This document shows positions 40,448-50,382 of a stretch of DNA of 64,000 bases, piece by piece. Position 1 is the stretch's first letter; the number at the start of each line of letters is the position of its first letter. The notes below the pieces were generated by a model. That model saw only the letters and a list, made by a program, of their open reading frames with translations. It was not told where the DNA came from and did not search any database. The stretch is from Chryseobacterium antibioticum. Lineage in GTDB: Bacteria > Bacteroidota > Bacteroidia > Flavobacteriales > Weeksellaceae. Location of the stretch: the NCBI RefSeq assembly GCF_012927325.1, contig NZ_JABBGI010000013.1, forward strand, positions 1 to 64,000, given 5' to 3'. The position numbers and the translations under genes are program-made.

Positions 40448-42094
40448 TTACTTATTGTGAACAGCCGGCAGAAGATATTCCTCAACTATTTTATCTGCCT
40501 GTAAATGGGCATAAGGTCTGTTGTAGGCTTTAGCTGTAATGACAATCACAACAGGAATTTCTGTGAAAATAATAATTTTATTTCCTCCGTTTCCACTGGA
40601 TTGATACGCTTCAAAATTTTGATTGCCTACTTTATACACTTTCCTCCAGAATAAATAGCCATATCCTTCAAAATCCGGATTGTCTGTGAAGTAATTGGTG
40701 AAAGATTTCTTTACCCAATTTTTGTCAATAATATTTTGACCATTCCACATTCCGTTGTTTTTATAGAGCTGTCCGAATTTTGCAAAATCCAGCGTTCTCA
40801 TGCGAAGTCCACCAGCCAGAGAAGGCCTGTGTTGTGGCGTAAACTGCCATTTGTAATTCGTAATTCCAAGAGGTTGGAATAACTTTTTTCCGGCATAGTT
40901 TTGCAAGCCTTTAGGAACTTTTTTATCTAAAATATCCCCTGTCAGTACAACACCGGCAGTGAAATAGCTCCAGCTTTTTCCAGGTTTGTTTTCGGTGGTC
41001 GGTAGATCCAGGATAAACTTCACCCAATTTTCTGTAGGATACATATTTTCTTCATTTCCCGGAGATTCTTCATCCATATCATTGCCATCAAAGCCGGAAC
41101 TCATGGTCAAAAGGCTTTTTATGGTAATGCTGTCTTTGTGAGAAGAATAATTTTTGAACGGTTTCAGATCATAGAATTCTTTCAGTATCAGGTTTTCATT
41201 TTTAATATATCCATCTTTAATGGCGATACCCATCAGAGCTGAGGCAAAGGATTTACCAACCGAACGCGTATCCTGCAATGAATCTCTTCCGGACTGACTG
41301 AAATATTCCTCCAGAAGAAGCTTTTCATTTTTGATGATAACAATACTGGTGATATCTCTGAACCTGTTCTCTGCAATTTTCGTATTTAAAAGCCTGATTT
41401 TTTCCTGATCAAATTTTTCATCAGACACTTTCCATCCGCTGTCAGGTTGTATCTTTTGAATGGCAATTTGCTGCTCCGAAATACTTTTATGAGGAACCTT
41501 TAACTGAATTTCACCCGCTGCAATCGTATTTCCAACCTTTAACGATGACGTTTTCAGGTAGGGCTTGATTTCAATTTTTAAAAGATGATTCCCTTCTTCC
41601 AGTGCATCAATTCCACCATTACCCAGATAAAATCTCATCCACATATATTTCCCCCATGAATCCTCATTTTTTGAACTTAATAATGGAATTCTTAAAGTGG
41701 TTTTCTTCTTTTTATCTTCCGGTAGTCCTGCTCCGGTATTTAAATTTTCTGTATAAATTAATTTCTCGTCTACATAGAAATTGAATTGATAATTTCCTTT
41801 TTTCAGCAATTCATCAGAGGACAAAGACGGATCGATCTGATGTAAATAATTGACCAGAGAATTGTCCATAAAAACACGAATGTCGAGATCTTTATCCTCC
41901 TGAAAGACCATCGTTTTGAGAAAATCCGATTCTTTTATCTGGTCTGGAGCAATAACTTTATCCAGAAAAATAATCTTGTTGATGTATTTTTTATGAATAG
42001 GTTGTAGGATAACATTAGGCTCTGCAACATTTTTTGACTGGCCTGAAGAAAGTCCAAAACTAAGAAGCAAAACAAACACTAGAATAGATTTCAT
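40448..42094 (-). CDS. Exported serine hydrolase, beta-lactamase-like fold
   Basis: 548 residues with a signal peptide ending LSSGQ. An N-terminal region of about 200 residues of unknown type precedes the class C beta-lactamase-like domain. In that domain SxxK reads SVGKSFASALMG, and SSGFDGND, YFTAGVVLTGD and SSGNGGNK mark later motifs. It may act as an esterase or peptidase on cell wall or D-amino-acid compounds. The size and extra N-terminal domain distinguish it from the other serine hydrolase in this window. An AraC-type gene lies upstream on the same strand. Confidence 0.82.
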   Translation of the reverse strand: MKSILVFVLLLSFGLSSGQSKNVAEPNVILQPIHKKYINKIIFLDKVIAPDQIKESDFLKTMVFQEDKDLDIRVFMDNSLVNYLHQIDPSLSSDELLKKGNYQFNFYVDEKLIYTENLNTGAGLPEDKKKKTTLRIPLLSSKNEDSWGKYMWMRFYLGNGGIDALEEGNHLLKIEIKPYLKTSSLKVGNTIAAGEIQLKVPHKSISEQQIAIQKIQPDSGWKVSDEKFDQEKIRLLNTKIAENRFRDITSIVIIKNEKLLLEEYFSQSGRDSLQDTRSVGKSFASALMGIAIKDGYIKNENLILKEFYDLKPFKNYSSHKDSITIKSLLTMSSGFDGNDMDEESPGNEENMYPTENWVKFILDLPTTENKPGKSWSYFTAGVVLTGDILDKKVPKGLQNYAGKKLFQPLGITNYKWQFTPQHRPSLAGGLRMRTLDFAKFGQLYKNNGMWNGQNIIDKNWVKKSFTNYFTDNPDFEGYGYLFWRKVYKVGNQNFEAYQSSGNGGNKIIIFTEIPVVIVITAKAYNRPYAHLQADKIVEEYLLPAVHNK

Positions 42095-42160
42095 TGTAAT
42101 ATTTTATCTGAGCAAAAATAGGAACTGCTCTTCACAAAAAATAGAATGAAATTAACATTA

Positions 42161-42964
42161 TTATTTCTTCAGAAGGTTTTTGTACCGCAAAGGAGTAATG
42201 CCCGTATTTTCTTTGAACGACCGGATGAAGTGACTTTGATCTGCAAAACCACATTCCAGGGCTACTTCGGCCAAAGATGGGTAAGTATTGAGAAGTGTTA
42301 AAGATTTATTGATCTTCAGTTTTCTGATATACGCTCCTAAACTGCAGTGAAAATGTTTCTGAAAGTCCCGGCTTAGATGGACCGGATGAATGTCTATTGT
42401 TTTAGAAAGATCTGTCAGGTTCAGTTTTTCTGTGAAATTTTCATGCAGTATTTCATCAATCTTACGCACCCAACCTGGTTTTTTATCGGAGTGTTCAACC
42501 TTATCTGATAATTCACTGAAAATATTAAGCAAAAGCTCGTGAACAGATAGCTCAAAAGAAGGGTCATTTAATTTTGTTTCTCTGAAAATCTTATACATCA
42601 ACAATTTTAAAGCTGGATTTTTCAAATTAAAGCTTCCTTCAATACTGTCTTTTGAAATCTGAAATTTCTCAAACCAGTTTTCAGTCACTTCAAGATGAAA
42701 TCCTCTCGTAAATACATCCGGTTTGATGTTGTAATGAGCATCTTCCCAGTGGTGATAGAGCAGTGTTCCTGCCGGACAGTCATAGATTTCTTTTTTGTTG
42801 CCTTCTTTCATATTTCCCTGCAATATAAAAGTGAAATAAGCATTTTCATGATAATGCCAGTCGACGAAAGGGTGCGTGTATTCGGTATCCGTAATGGTCA
42901 ATCCATCAAAACGAAGCGTTTCATTAGTCTGTCCAAAAAATTCACCATTATAGAGGTTTTTCAT
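42161..42964 (-). CDS. AraC family transcriptional regulator
   Basis: 267 residues. The N-terminal cupin (YHENAYFTFILQGNMKEG, near 38-55) would bind a ligand, and the C-terminal pair of helix-turn-helix units reads LSKTIDIHPVHLSRDFQKHF and ALECGFADQSHFIRSFKENTGITP. The start lies one base after the stop of a helix-turn-helix gene on the same strand, so they are coupled. It may regulate the serine hydrolase just downstream. Confidence 0.88.
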   Translation of the reverse strand: MKNLYNGEFFGQTNETLRFDGLTITDTEYTHPFVDWHYHENAYFTFILQGNMKEGNKKEIYDCPAGTLLYHHWEDAHYNIKPDVFTRGFHLEVTENWFEKFQISKDSIEGSFNLKNPALKLLMYKIFRETKLNDPSFELSVHELLLNIFSELSDKVEHSDKKPGWVRKIDEILHENFTEKLNLTDLSKTIDIHPVHLSRDFQKHFHCSLGAYIRKLKINKSLTLLNTYPSLAEVALECGFADQSHFIRSFKENTGITPLRYKNLLKK

Positions 42965-42965
42965 A

Positions 42966-43892
42966 CTATAGTTTTTGTTTTAAATTTTCAATCTGTTCGT
43001 ACATTTTATTGAAAAATATTTTTCTATCCCTGTTTCCGGACGTGTTCAGAGATTTTGAATTTTTAATCTGATGTTCAAAATAATTTATTGCTTCGTTACA
43101 GGTTTTAGCATCATTGATCAGAATATAACCAAACATATTCACAGGTATAGCAAAAAGGGATTGGTGAGGATGATGAAAAAAGATGTCATTAGAAAGATGC
43201 ATCAACTCATTTTCATACAGGTGAAATTTTGGATTGTTTTCTGTTTTTTGTTCAATATATTCTATAAGTTCTTTGAGCTCTTCCAGAATAACCTGACCCT
43301 CATTTTTTTGTAAAAGCCCCGTTTCATAATAAAATAAGACCTGTTGCAAAATACTGGAAATGGTCCTGTCATTCCATAATTCTACGATATTTTGCGCTTC
43401 ATACTTTTTCTTGAGTTCCTGAGTGTTTGATTCAAAATAAGGAGGCGAAAACTTCAGAAAAGGAATAAAAACCTGCTTCGCATTAAGCAGATTCATCCAG
43501 ACATAAATTTTAAAACGTGAAAGCAATGTATCTGAAAGTGTATAAAAAAACGGAATGTCCTTGGCGGAATAATAAATAGTCATCTCATCAGAAAGGGGCA
43601 GATTTTCAAAAATGTTGAGATTATTCTGAAAAAAAGACTGTAAATCTTCTGTTTCGTTCACCACTGAAGTTTTCTGAACCACAAGCTGCTGGTCTGAGGT
43701 TATAAATTGATTGAGAGAAATCTGATAATATTTGGCCAGTTCCAAAGCCTCTTCAAAACTGAACTTTGCTTTCAGAGACGTTCTTCTGTGTGATGCATCA
43801 TAACTTATATTCAGAATATTGGCAATCTCATCATTCAAAGATTTATCACCGATTTTTCTGCGAATTTCCTTAAGTAAAAGTTCCTGATACAT
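42966..43892 (-). CDS. Helix-turn-helix regulator, 308 residues
   Basis: Begins MYQELLLKEIRRKIGDKS at ATG 43892; an open frame upstream to 43943 reads as unlikely protein. The first 65 residues form a helix-turn-helix domain (NDEIANILNISYDASHRRTS, FSFEEALELAKYY). The remaining 240 residues are helical, without recognised family, and could sense a signal or dimerise. It is coupled to the AraC gene by a one-base gap. A divergent operon with a repeat protein lies 106 bases away. Confidence 0.7.
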   Translation of the reverse strand: MYQELLLKEIRRKIGDKSLNDEIANILNISYDASHRRTSLKAKFSFEEALELAKYYQISLNQFITSDQQLVVQKTSVVNETEDLQSFFQNNLNIFENLPLSDEMTIYYSAKDIPFFYTLSDTLLSRFKIYVWMNLLNAKQVFIPFLKFSPPYFESNTQELKKKYEAQNIVELWNDRTISSILQQVLFYYETGLLQKNEGQVILEELKELIEYIEQKTENNPKFHLYENELMHLSNDIFFHHPHQSLFAIPVNMFGYILINDAKTCNEAINYFEHQIKNSKSLNTSGNRDRKIFFNKMYEQIENLKQKL

Positions 43893-43965
43893 GGTTTTGT
43901 GATTTTCACAAATGTACTTCTTTATTTTAATTTTTTTTCGCATTCGGATTGGTGTTTTTCACAGA

Positions 43966-43973
43966 TACTTTTG
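43966..43973 (+). promoter_or_regulatory. -7 element of the repeat protein operon
   Basis: TACTTTTG matches TAnnTTTG, 25 bases before the ATG at 43999. A TTG occurs upstream but at 14 bases, closer than usual. Confidence 0.45.
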
Positions 43974-43998
43974 AAGTGTAATTTTAAAACAATGAGTT

Positions 43999-44640
43999 AT
44001 GAAAACAAATTTTATGATCATGATCTCCCTCTTTGCAGGAAGTGTGGTCAGTGCTCAGGACAGTTTAAATACGATATCATATAAGCCTAAGTTTATTGCT
44101 TTTTCACCTTCCAAAGAAACTAAAAATGTTAATGGAGTGCTTATTAAATATTACGATGAGATTGATCAGGAAATACAGCCTAAGAAAGTCAATGGGGTTG
44201 GATTGGGGTTTAATGGTTTAGGGATTTTCTTTCCCGTATTGTTTCTTGTCAATATTACATCCATCAACAATTGGGGCATTAATGATATTGGTTCAGAACC
44301 TTTACCCGATAAAATGAATACAATTAACGGGATGCAGCTCTCTATCGTCAATATGGAGCCTACAGTTACGAATGGACTGGAATTGAGTTTGTCCAGTAAT
44401 ATAAGTGCGCCTTCGGTGATCAACGGAGTTGCCGTTTCACCACTGTACAATTTTCATCATACCACAAAAGGAGTGACCGTTTCCACTTTTGCGAATGTAA
44501 GTCAAAAGTGCAGAGGTATTCAGGTAGCTTTGATTAATGTCTGCAAAGATTCAAGGGGAATACAGATTGGCTTTTGGAATGAAAATGAAAAAAGAAAAAT
44601 GCCTTTGATCAACTGGAATTTTAAAAATAAAAAGTTATGA
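43999..44640 (+). CDS. Exported protein with short beta repeats, function unknown
   Basis: 213 residues with a signal peptide ending VVSAQ. From about residue 105 a short motif recurs (INGMQLSIVN, TNGLELSLSS, INGVAVSPL, TKGVTVSTF, CRGIQVALIN, SRGIQIGFWN) with spacing near 18-24. This is a Gly-hydrophobic beta repeat, which could form a solenoid or barrel-like sheet. It resembles the LA_2272-type surface repeat families, an uncertain link. Its stop overlaps the next start by four bases (ATGA), coupling it to a CDP-alcohol phosphatidyltransferase. Confidence 0.65.
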   Translation: MKTNFMIMISLFAGSVVSAQDSLNTISYKPKFIAFSPSKETKNVNGVLIKYYDEIDQEIQPKKVNGVGLGFNGLGIFFPVLFLVNITSINNWGINDIGSEPLPDKMNTINGMQLSIVNMEPTVTNGLELSLSSNISAPSVINGVAVSPLYNFHHTTKGVTVSTFANVSQKCRGIQVALINVCKDSRGIQIGFWNENEKRKMPLINWNFKNKKL

Positions 44641-45236
44641 AAAAGTTACCATATCTGCTTATCGCAATCAGATTTATCCTTGCTCCAATCATTTTGTTAT
44701 TAGCGTATTTCAAAGGTACAGAATCAAGATTTTTAATTTTAGGATTCATGTATTTCGGATTATTAACCGATATCTTCGATGGAATCATAGCTCGAAAGGT
44801 GGGCGTTTCATCAGAAAAATTAAGAAGACTTGATAGCCAGACCGATTTGATTTTTTGGCTTTCGTTGGGATTTGCGTCCTATTTCCTGAATCCTGAATTC
44901 ATTAAAAATGAATGGTGGGGAATTCTTTTAATCTTTGTCATGGAAGCACTTTGCTACATCGTCAGTATCTGGAAATTTGGGAAAGAAACCTGCACTCATG
45001 CTTTTCTGTCAAAAATGTGGGGCTTGAGTCTGCTGATTGCTTTTACGTATTTAATAGGTTTTCAGCAAGCAGGTTGGGCATTTTATCTTACGGTTGTACT
45101 GGGATTTGTATCTCATATCGACGTGATTTTAATTGTCTTGCTGCTTCCAAAATGGCAATACGACATCCCAAGTTCCTATCACGCCTGGAAAATCAGAAAC
45201 GGAAAAGAGAGGAAAAAAACAGTATTCTTTAATTAA
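44637..45236 (+). CDS. CDP-alcohol phosphatidyltransferase family protein
   Basis: 199-residue membrane enzyme with about six membrane segments. The family motif D(x)2DG(x)2AR(x)8G(x)3D(x)3D appears as TDIFDGIIAR...LRRLDSQTD: all four Asp are kept but the middle Gly is Leu. It would join CDP-diacylglycerol (or a similar donor) to an alcohol, giving a phospholipid head group. The alcohol cannot be told. It is translationally coupled to the repeat protein just upstream. Confidence 0.82.
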   Translation: MKKLPYLLIAIRFILAPIILLLAYFKGTESRFLILGFMYFGLLTDIFDGIIARKVGVSSEKLRRLDSQTDLIFWLSLGFASYFLNPEFIKNEWWGILLIFVMEALCYIVSIWKFGKETCTHAFLSKMWGLSLLIAFTYLIGFQQAGWAFYLTVVLGFVSHIDVILIVLLLPKWQYDIPSSYHAWKIRNGKERKKTVFFN

Positions 45237-45240
45237 AGTA

Positions 45241-45393
45241 AGGAAGTTCGGAGATGGAAGAGGGAAGTCATTGAGGCCGAAAAGAGCAATGCCAGTCTTA
45301 TTTTAAACGCTGCTTTATCAAATTTTACCACAACTGTCAGAAATTATAAGCCCAACGTTAACTTCCAGCCCCCTCTTCCAACTTCCTGCCCCT
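45241..45393. repeat. Imperfect inverted repeat, GGAAG/CTTCC type
   Basis: GGAAGTT...GGAAGAGGG at 45242-45267 is mirrored by CCCTCTTCC-AACTTCC near 45371-45386, enclosing about 100 bases without an ORF. It looks like a dispersed non-coding repeat. The 306-base gap between the phosphatidyltransferase and asnS holds this element and the asnS promoter only. Confidence 0.5.
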
Positions 45394-45496
45394 TAAATCT
45401 ACCCAAATAATATTTACAGCATAGTTTTAGATTGAATATTTTGATAAATGATTTTTTAAAAAGACAGCGTAATCATCAAGTTGCGCTGTTTTTTTG

Positions 45497-45504
45497 TAAC
45501 TTTG
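45497..45504 (+). promoter_or_regulatory. -7 element of asnS
   Basis: TAACTTTG, a full match, lies 38 bases before the asnS start codon. Confidence 0.5.
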
Positions 45505-45542
45505 CAGACGTTAATTTTTAAACGAAAATTTATAATCAACAA

Positions 45543-46991
45543 ATGAAAAAGCAGACGATTAAAGAAATCCTACAGGATTACAAGAAAGTATTACATCATG
45601 ACATTACTGTTTACGGATGGGTAAGAGCATTCCGTTCAAACCGCTTTATTGCCCTTAATGATGGATCTACGATTAATAATTTGCAAATAGTTGTTGATTT
45701 CGAAAATTTTGATGAAGAAATCATCAAGAAAATCAGTACAGCTTCTTCTCTTAAAGTAGTGGGAGAAGTGGTAGAAAGCCAGGGAGCTGGCCAGACGGTT
45801 GAAATTATTGCTAAAAAGATCATTATTTTAGGGGATAACTTCACAGAAGAACTTCAGAACACCATTCTTCAGCCTAAAAAACACAGTTTAGAGAAGCTTC
45901 GTGAGCAAGCGCATTTAAGATTCAGAACCAATGTATTTGGAGCTGTTTTCAGAGTACGTCACGCCGTGAGTTTTGCCGTACATGCATTCTTTAACCAAAA
46001 CCAGTTCTTCTATATCAATACACCCATTATTACAGGTGCAGATGCAGAAGGTGCAGGAGAAATGTTCGGTGTAACGAACTTTGACCTGAACAATATGCCA
46101 AGAACTGAAGACGGTGAGATTGATTTTGCACAGGATTTCTTCGGTAAAAAAACCAACCTGACGGTTTCCGGACAGCTTGAAGGAGAAACTGCAGCCATGG
46201 GATTAGGAAGAATCTATACCTTCGGACCCACTTTCCGTGCAGAAAACTCAAACACCACAAGACACCTTGCAGAATTCTGGATGATAGAGCCGGAAGTAGC
46301 ATTTAACAACCTTGAAGACAATATCGATCTTGCGGAAGATTTCTTAAAATATGTGATCCAGTACGTTCTTGACAACTGTAAAGATGATCTTGAATTCCTG
46401 GACAAACGTTTTGAAGAAGAACAGAAAGGAAAACCTGAAAAAGACAGAGCAAAAGAAGGTCTTATCGAAAAGCTTCAGAATGTAGTGGCTAAACGTTTCA
46501 AACGTGTAAGCTATACAGAAGCTATTGAGATCCTGTTGAACTCAAAAGAAAATAAAAAAGGAAAATTCCAGTATCCGGTTGAAAGCTGGGGAACGGATCT
46601 TCAGTCTGAACATGAAAGATACCTGGTTGAAAAACACTTTGAAAGCCCGGTGGTATTGTTCGACTATCCAAAAGAGATCAAAGCTTTCTATATGAAACTG
46701 AACGATGATAATAAGACTGTTGCAGCAATGGACGTTCTTTTCCCAGGTATTGGGGAGATCATCGGAGGATCTGAAAGAGAAGCAAGACTTGATGTTTTAA
46801 AACAGAAAATGGAAGATATGCATGTAGATGCAGAAGAACTTTGGTGGTACCTTGATACCCGAAAATTCGGTTCTGTGCCGCATGCGGGCTTCGGTTTAGG
46901 GTTGGAAAGACTGGTTCTTTTCGTAACAGGAATGACCAATATCAGAGATGTGATTCCTTTCCCTAGAACGCCGAAAAGCGCTGAATTCTAG
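45543..46991 (+). CDS. asnS: Asparaginyl-tRNA synthetase
   Basis: Class IIb aminoacyl-tRNA synthetase of 482 residues. An N-terminal OB-fold anticodon-binding domain (about 15-100, with [20 protein letters not shown]) precedes the catalytic domain. Motif 2 lies in [20 protein letters not shown] and motif 3 in [27 protein letters not shown]. The presence of the enzyme means tRNA-Asn is charged directly. It is followed by a strong terminator and then rpoN. Confidence 0.97.
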   Translation: MKKQTIKEILQDYKKVLHHDITVYGWVRAFRSNRFIALNDGSTINNLQIVVDFENFDEEIIKKISTASSLKVVGEVVESQGAGQTVEIIAKKIIILGDNFTEELQNTILQPKKHSLEKLREQAHLRFRTNVFGAVFRVRHAVSFAVHAFFNQNQFFYINTPIITGADAEGAGEMFGVTNFDLNNMPRTEDGEIDFAQDFFGKKTNLTVSGQLEGETAAMGLGRIYTFGPTFRAENSNTTRHLAEFWMIEPEVAFNNLEDNIDLAEDFLKYVIQYVLDNCKDDLEFLDKRFEEEQKGKPEKDRAKEGLIEKLQNVVAKRFKRVSYTEAIEILLNSKENKKGKFQYPVESWGTDLQSEHERYLVEKHFESPVVLFDYPKEIKAFYMKLNDDNKTVAAMDVLFPGIGEIIGGSEREARLDVLKQKMEDMHVDAEELWWYLDTRKFGSVPHAGFGLGLERLVLFVTGMTNIRDVIPFPRTPKSAEF

Positions 46992-46997
46992 ATCAAT

Positions 46998-47033
46998 AAA
47001 AAAAGCCTTAATGTAAAAATTAAGGCTTTTTTA
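46998..47033 (+). terminator. Terminator of asnS
   Basis: AAAAAGCCTTAA and TTAAGGCTTTTT form a long stem with an 8-base loop, ending in T-rich DNA, 7 bases after the stop codon. Confidence 0.85.
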
Positions 47034-47150
47034 TTTTCTAATAGTTTATTATGTTAATAAGTATAATGCAAAAATCATGCTAAATGTATTTTTTGTCGAA
47101 TTAATTTATTAAATTCGTAGAATATGTTATGTTAAAACACAAAGACTAAT

Positions 47151-48614
47151 ATGCTTAAACAACACTTACAACTCAAGTTAGGACAGAAGCTGGCACCTCA
47201 GCAGATCCAGCTGATGAAGCTTATTCAGCTTCACACACTGGAATTCGAAGAGGAGCTGGAAAGAGAGCTAGAAGAGAATCCTGCTTTGGAAATTGTAAAG
47301 GAAGATCCTAAGGAAGACGATTTTTCTTCTCTTGAAGATGCTTATCAGGATGAAGGGACAGCAAGTATTGAAACAGATTTTGATGTCAACGATTATATCT
47401 ACGATGACGAACCCAACTATAAAACGGCATCCAGCAACTATTCTCCGGACGATGAAGAATTTGATAACGAAAGTCTCCTGACAGAAGGACAGTCTTTATA
47501 TGACTATCTTCTGGAGCAGATCCGTTTGATCAATATCAGTGATGAGGATGAGAAAATCGCAGAATATGTGATCGGAAATCTTGACACGGACGGATATTTA
47601 AGAAGAGAGATCAAAGCGATTGTAGATGATCTTGCTTTTTCGCAGGGAATTTATACCACCAAGGAAAAAGTAGATGATATCTTAGAGAATTATATCCAGA
47701 AACTTGATCCGCCTGGGGTAGGAGCACGTGGCCTTCAGGAATGCTTGCTGCTTCAGATCGAAAAGAAAGTAAGCTCTGATAAAGCAGTTTCTCTGGCTGC
47801 CAATATCCTAAGATATCAATTCGATGCCCTTACCAATAAGCATTACAATAAGATCATCCAGAAGTATGATATTGAAGAAGAGGATCTTAAAGATGCTTTG
47901 GACGAAATCTCAAAACTTTCTCCAAAAGTAGGCGGGAACTTTGATACACAGACGATCACCATCAACCAGGAAATTATTCCGGATTTTGTGATCCAGGTGA
48001 AAGACGGAATGGTCATCCCAATGCTTAACAGCAAAAATGCACCAACTTTAAGAGTGTCTGAAGAATATAAGGATATTTTGACCACCTATTCCCACGATAA
48101 AAACTCTTCGGAGCATAAACAGGCTGCCTTGTTTATCAAACAGAAATTAGACGCGGCAAAATGGTATATCGATGCTATCAACCAGCGCCAGAATACCCTG
48201 TTACAAACGATCACGGCTATTGTGAAATTTCAGAAAGAATATTTCATTACAGGTGATGAAAAATCACTGAGACCCATGATTCTGAAAGACATTGCAGATA
48301 TCACTGGATTTGATATTTCTACCATTTCAAGAGTAGTAAAAAGTAAATATGCTGATACATCGAACGGAATCCTTTATCTGAAAGACTTGTTCTCAGATAG
48401 TCTGACCAATGATGATGGGGAAGAAGTTTCTACCAAAGAAATCAAAATGCATCTTCAGGAAGTGATCAGTAAGGAGAATAAGAGAAAACCTCTTACAGAT
48501 GATGCTCTGGTAGTCATCCTGAAAGAACAGGGCTACAATATTGCCAGAAGAACGATCGCTAAATACCGTGAACAACTTAATATTCCGGTTGCGAGATTAA
48601 GAAAAGAACTTTAA
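47151..48614 (+). CDS. rpoN: RNA polymerase factor sigma-54
   Basis: 487 residues. The N-terminal activator-interaction region is glutamine-rich (LGQKLAPQQIQLMKLIQLHTLEFEEELERELEENPAL). An acidic linker and the core-binding domain follow. The C-terminal DNA-binding domain ends with the RpoN box NIARRTIAKYREQL (about 465-478). It directs transcription at -24/-12 promoters with enhancer-binding activators. A strong terminator follows, shared end to end with the AMP-binding gene. Confidence 0.96.
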   Translation: MLKQHLQLKLGQKLAPQQIQLMKLIQLHTLEFEEELERELEENPALEIVKEDPKEDDFSSLEDAYQDEGTASIETDFDVNDYIYDDEPNYKTASSNYSPDDEEFDNESLLTEGQSLYDYLLEQIRLINISDEDEKIAEYVIGNLDTDGYLRREIKAIVDDLAFSQGIYTTKEKVDDILENYIQKLDPPGVGARGLQECLLLQIEKKVSSDKAVSLAANILRYQFDALTNKHYNKIIQKYDIEEEDLKDALDEISKLSPKVGGNFDTQTITINQEIIPDFVIQVKDGMVIPMLNSKNAPTLRVSEEYKDILTTYSHDKNSSEHKQAALFIKQKLDAAKWYIDAINQRQNTLLQTITAIVKFQKEYFITGDEKSLRPMILKDIADITGFDISTISRVVKSKYADTSNGILYLKDLFSDSLTNDDGEEVSTKEIKMHLQEVISKENKRKPLTDDALVVILKEQGYNIARRTIAKYREQLNIPVARLRKEL

Positions 48615-48634
48615 TAAGTTGCCTATAAATAAGT

Positions 48635-48659
48635 AAAAGCCCGGTATTTCCGGGCTTTT
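48635..48659. terminator. Bidirectional terminator between rpoN and acyl-CoA synthetase
   Basis: AAAAGCCCGG and CCGGGCTTTT form a perfect 10-bp stem with a 5-base loop, with T runs on both strands. It can end rpoN on the plus strand and the convergent gene on the minus strand. Confidence 0.85.
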
Positions 48660-48695
48660 CTTTGTTTTTAAATTGAAAATCTCTGTGGTAGCTTT

Positions 48696-50324
48696 TTAGA
48701 TACGTTGTTTTGCTTTATCCAGTTCGAGTTCTTTAATAGAAATCTCACGCATTTCCACTTTTCGTATTTTCCCGGAGATGGTCATGGGGAATTCGTCCAC
48801 AAATTTCCAGTATTTCGGAACTTTATAATGCGCAATTCTTCCTTTACAGTACTCCAGAAGTTCGGCTTCTGTTATATCAAAGCCTTTTCGGACTTTTACC
48901 CAGGCCATCACTTCTTCCCCATATTTTTCACTTGGAATCCCGATGATCTGTACATCAAGAATATTGACATACGTGTACAGAAAGTCTTCGATCTCTTTAG
49001 GTGAGATATTTTCACCACCACTGATGATCAGGTCTTTTATTCGTCCCGAAATCGTAATATAACCTTTATCGTCCATTACGGCCATATCTCCGGTATGCAT
49101 CCATCGGGCGTCGTCCAGTACCTTTTTTGTGTTTTCGGGATCATTCCAGTATTTCAGCATTACAGAATAGCCTCTCGTACAGAGTTCACCGTGCTCGCCA
49201 CGTTCTACCGTCTTTCCGTTTTCGTCAATGATCTTTATTTCAAGATGATCCTGAACGGTTCCTACAGTACTGACCTGCTTTTCCAAAGGTGTCCCGATCA
49301 GGGTCTGGGTAGAAACAGGAGAGGTTTCCGTCATTCCGTAACAAATGCTCATTTCTTTAATATTCATGAGGTTTTCCACCTTTTTCATGATCTCCGGAGG
49401 ACAGATGGATCCTGCCATGACCCCGGTTCTTAAATTTGAAAAATCATAGGTGTCAAAATCCTTAACCGCCAGTTCAGCGATGAACATGGTGGGAACTCCG
49501 TATAAAGAGGTACATTTTTCATCAGAAACCGTTTTCAGTGTAATATCCGGATCAAAGCTGTCATTGGGAATTACCATGCATGCCCCGTGAGCGGTACAGC
49601 ATATATTGCCGATTACCATTCCAAAACAGTGATAAAACGGAACAGGAATACAAACGCGATCTTTCTGTGAATATTTTAAACGTATCCCTATAGAATATCC
49701 GTTATTTAAAATATTGTGATGGGAGAGAGTGACCCCTTTTGGAAAACCCGTCGTTCCGGAAGTATACTGAATGTTCACAGCATCATCAAACTGCACATGT
49801 TCCTCAAAACTGTGAAGCGTGTCATCTGAAATATCCTGCCCTTTATTTAAAAAATTTTCCCAGTTATCATCAAAGAAAATTTCATTTTCCAGACTGGGGC
49901 AGACTTCCTTAGCATACTCTACCATTTCCTTATAATTGCTTGTTTTAAAGCTTAAGGAAGAAAAAATAAAACGAATTCCCGATTGGTTGATGACGTAAGT
50001 AAGTTCATGAGTTCTGTAAGCAGGATTGATATTAACCAAAATGGTTCCTATCCGGGCTGTAGCATATTGAAGGAGTACCCATTCATAGCGGTTTGAAGAC
50101 CAGATTCCGATTCTGTCTCCGGCTTTTGCGCCTAAAAAAATTAATGCTTTTGCAACAGCTGTGGTCTGATTATAAAACTCCTGGTATGTCGCTCTGTAAT
50201 TCTGATGAACGCAGACTAAAGCTTCCTGATTAGGGTATTTTTCAACAGTCTTTTTAAGATTTCCTCCGATCGTTTGTCCCAATAATGGAACAGAGGAAGC
50301 TCCGTAGACGTAAGATAATGGCAT
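48696..50324 (-). CDS. Acyl-CoA synthetase, AMP-binding family
   Basis: 542 residues, matching the fatty-acyl-CoA synthetase group of adenylate-forming enzymes. The phosphate-binding motif is QYTSGTTGFPKGVTLSH (about 180-196), and the C-terminal hinge and catalytic Lys motif is SGKIRKVEMRE near 525. ATP is split to an acyl-AMP and the acyl group passed to CoA. The chain length preferred is not readable. No other lipid gene is adjacent. It converges with rpoN. Confidence 0.92.
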   Translation of the reverse strand: MPLSYVYGASSVPLLGQTIGGNLKKTVEKYPNQEALVCVHQNYRATYQEFYNQTTAVAKALIFLGAKAGDRIGIWSSNRYEWVLLQYATARIGTILVNINPAYRTHELTYVINQSGIRFIFSSLSFKTSNYKEMVEYAKEVCPSLENEIFFDDNWENFLNKGQDISDDTLHSFEEHVQFDDAVNIQYTSGTTGFPKGVTLSHHNILNNGYSIGIRLKYSQKDRVCIPVPFYHCFGMVIGNICCTAHGACMVIPNDSFDPDITLKTVSDEKCTSLYGVPTMFIAELAVKDFDTYDFSNLRTGVMAGSICPPEIMKKVENLMNIKEMSICYGMTETSPVSTQTLIGTPLEKQVSTVGTVQDHLEIKIIDENGKTVERGEHGELCTRGYSVMLKYWNDPENTKKVLDDARWMHTGDMAVMDDKGYITISGRIKDLIISGGENISPKEIEDFLYTYVNILDVQIIGIPSEKYGEEVMAWVKVRKGFDITEAELLEYCKGRIAHYKVPKYWKFVDEFPMTISGKIRKVEMREISIKELELDKAKQRI

Positions 50325-50382
50325 AGTTTAAGATTTGGTGGAATAAAATTAATGAAAAATCTTTAACTGATGCCTGTTTATG

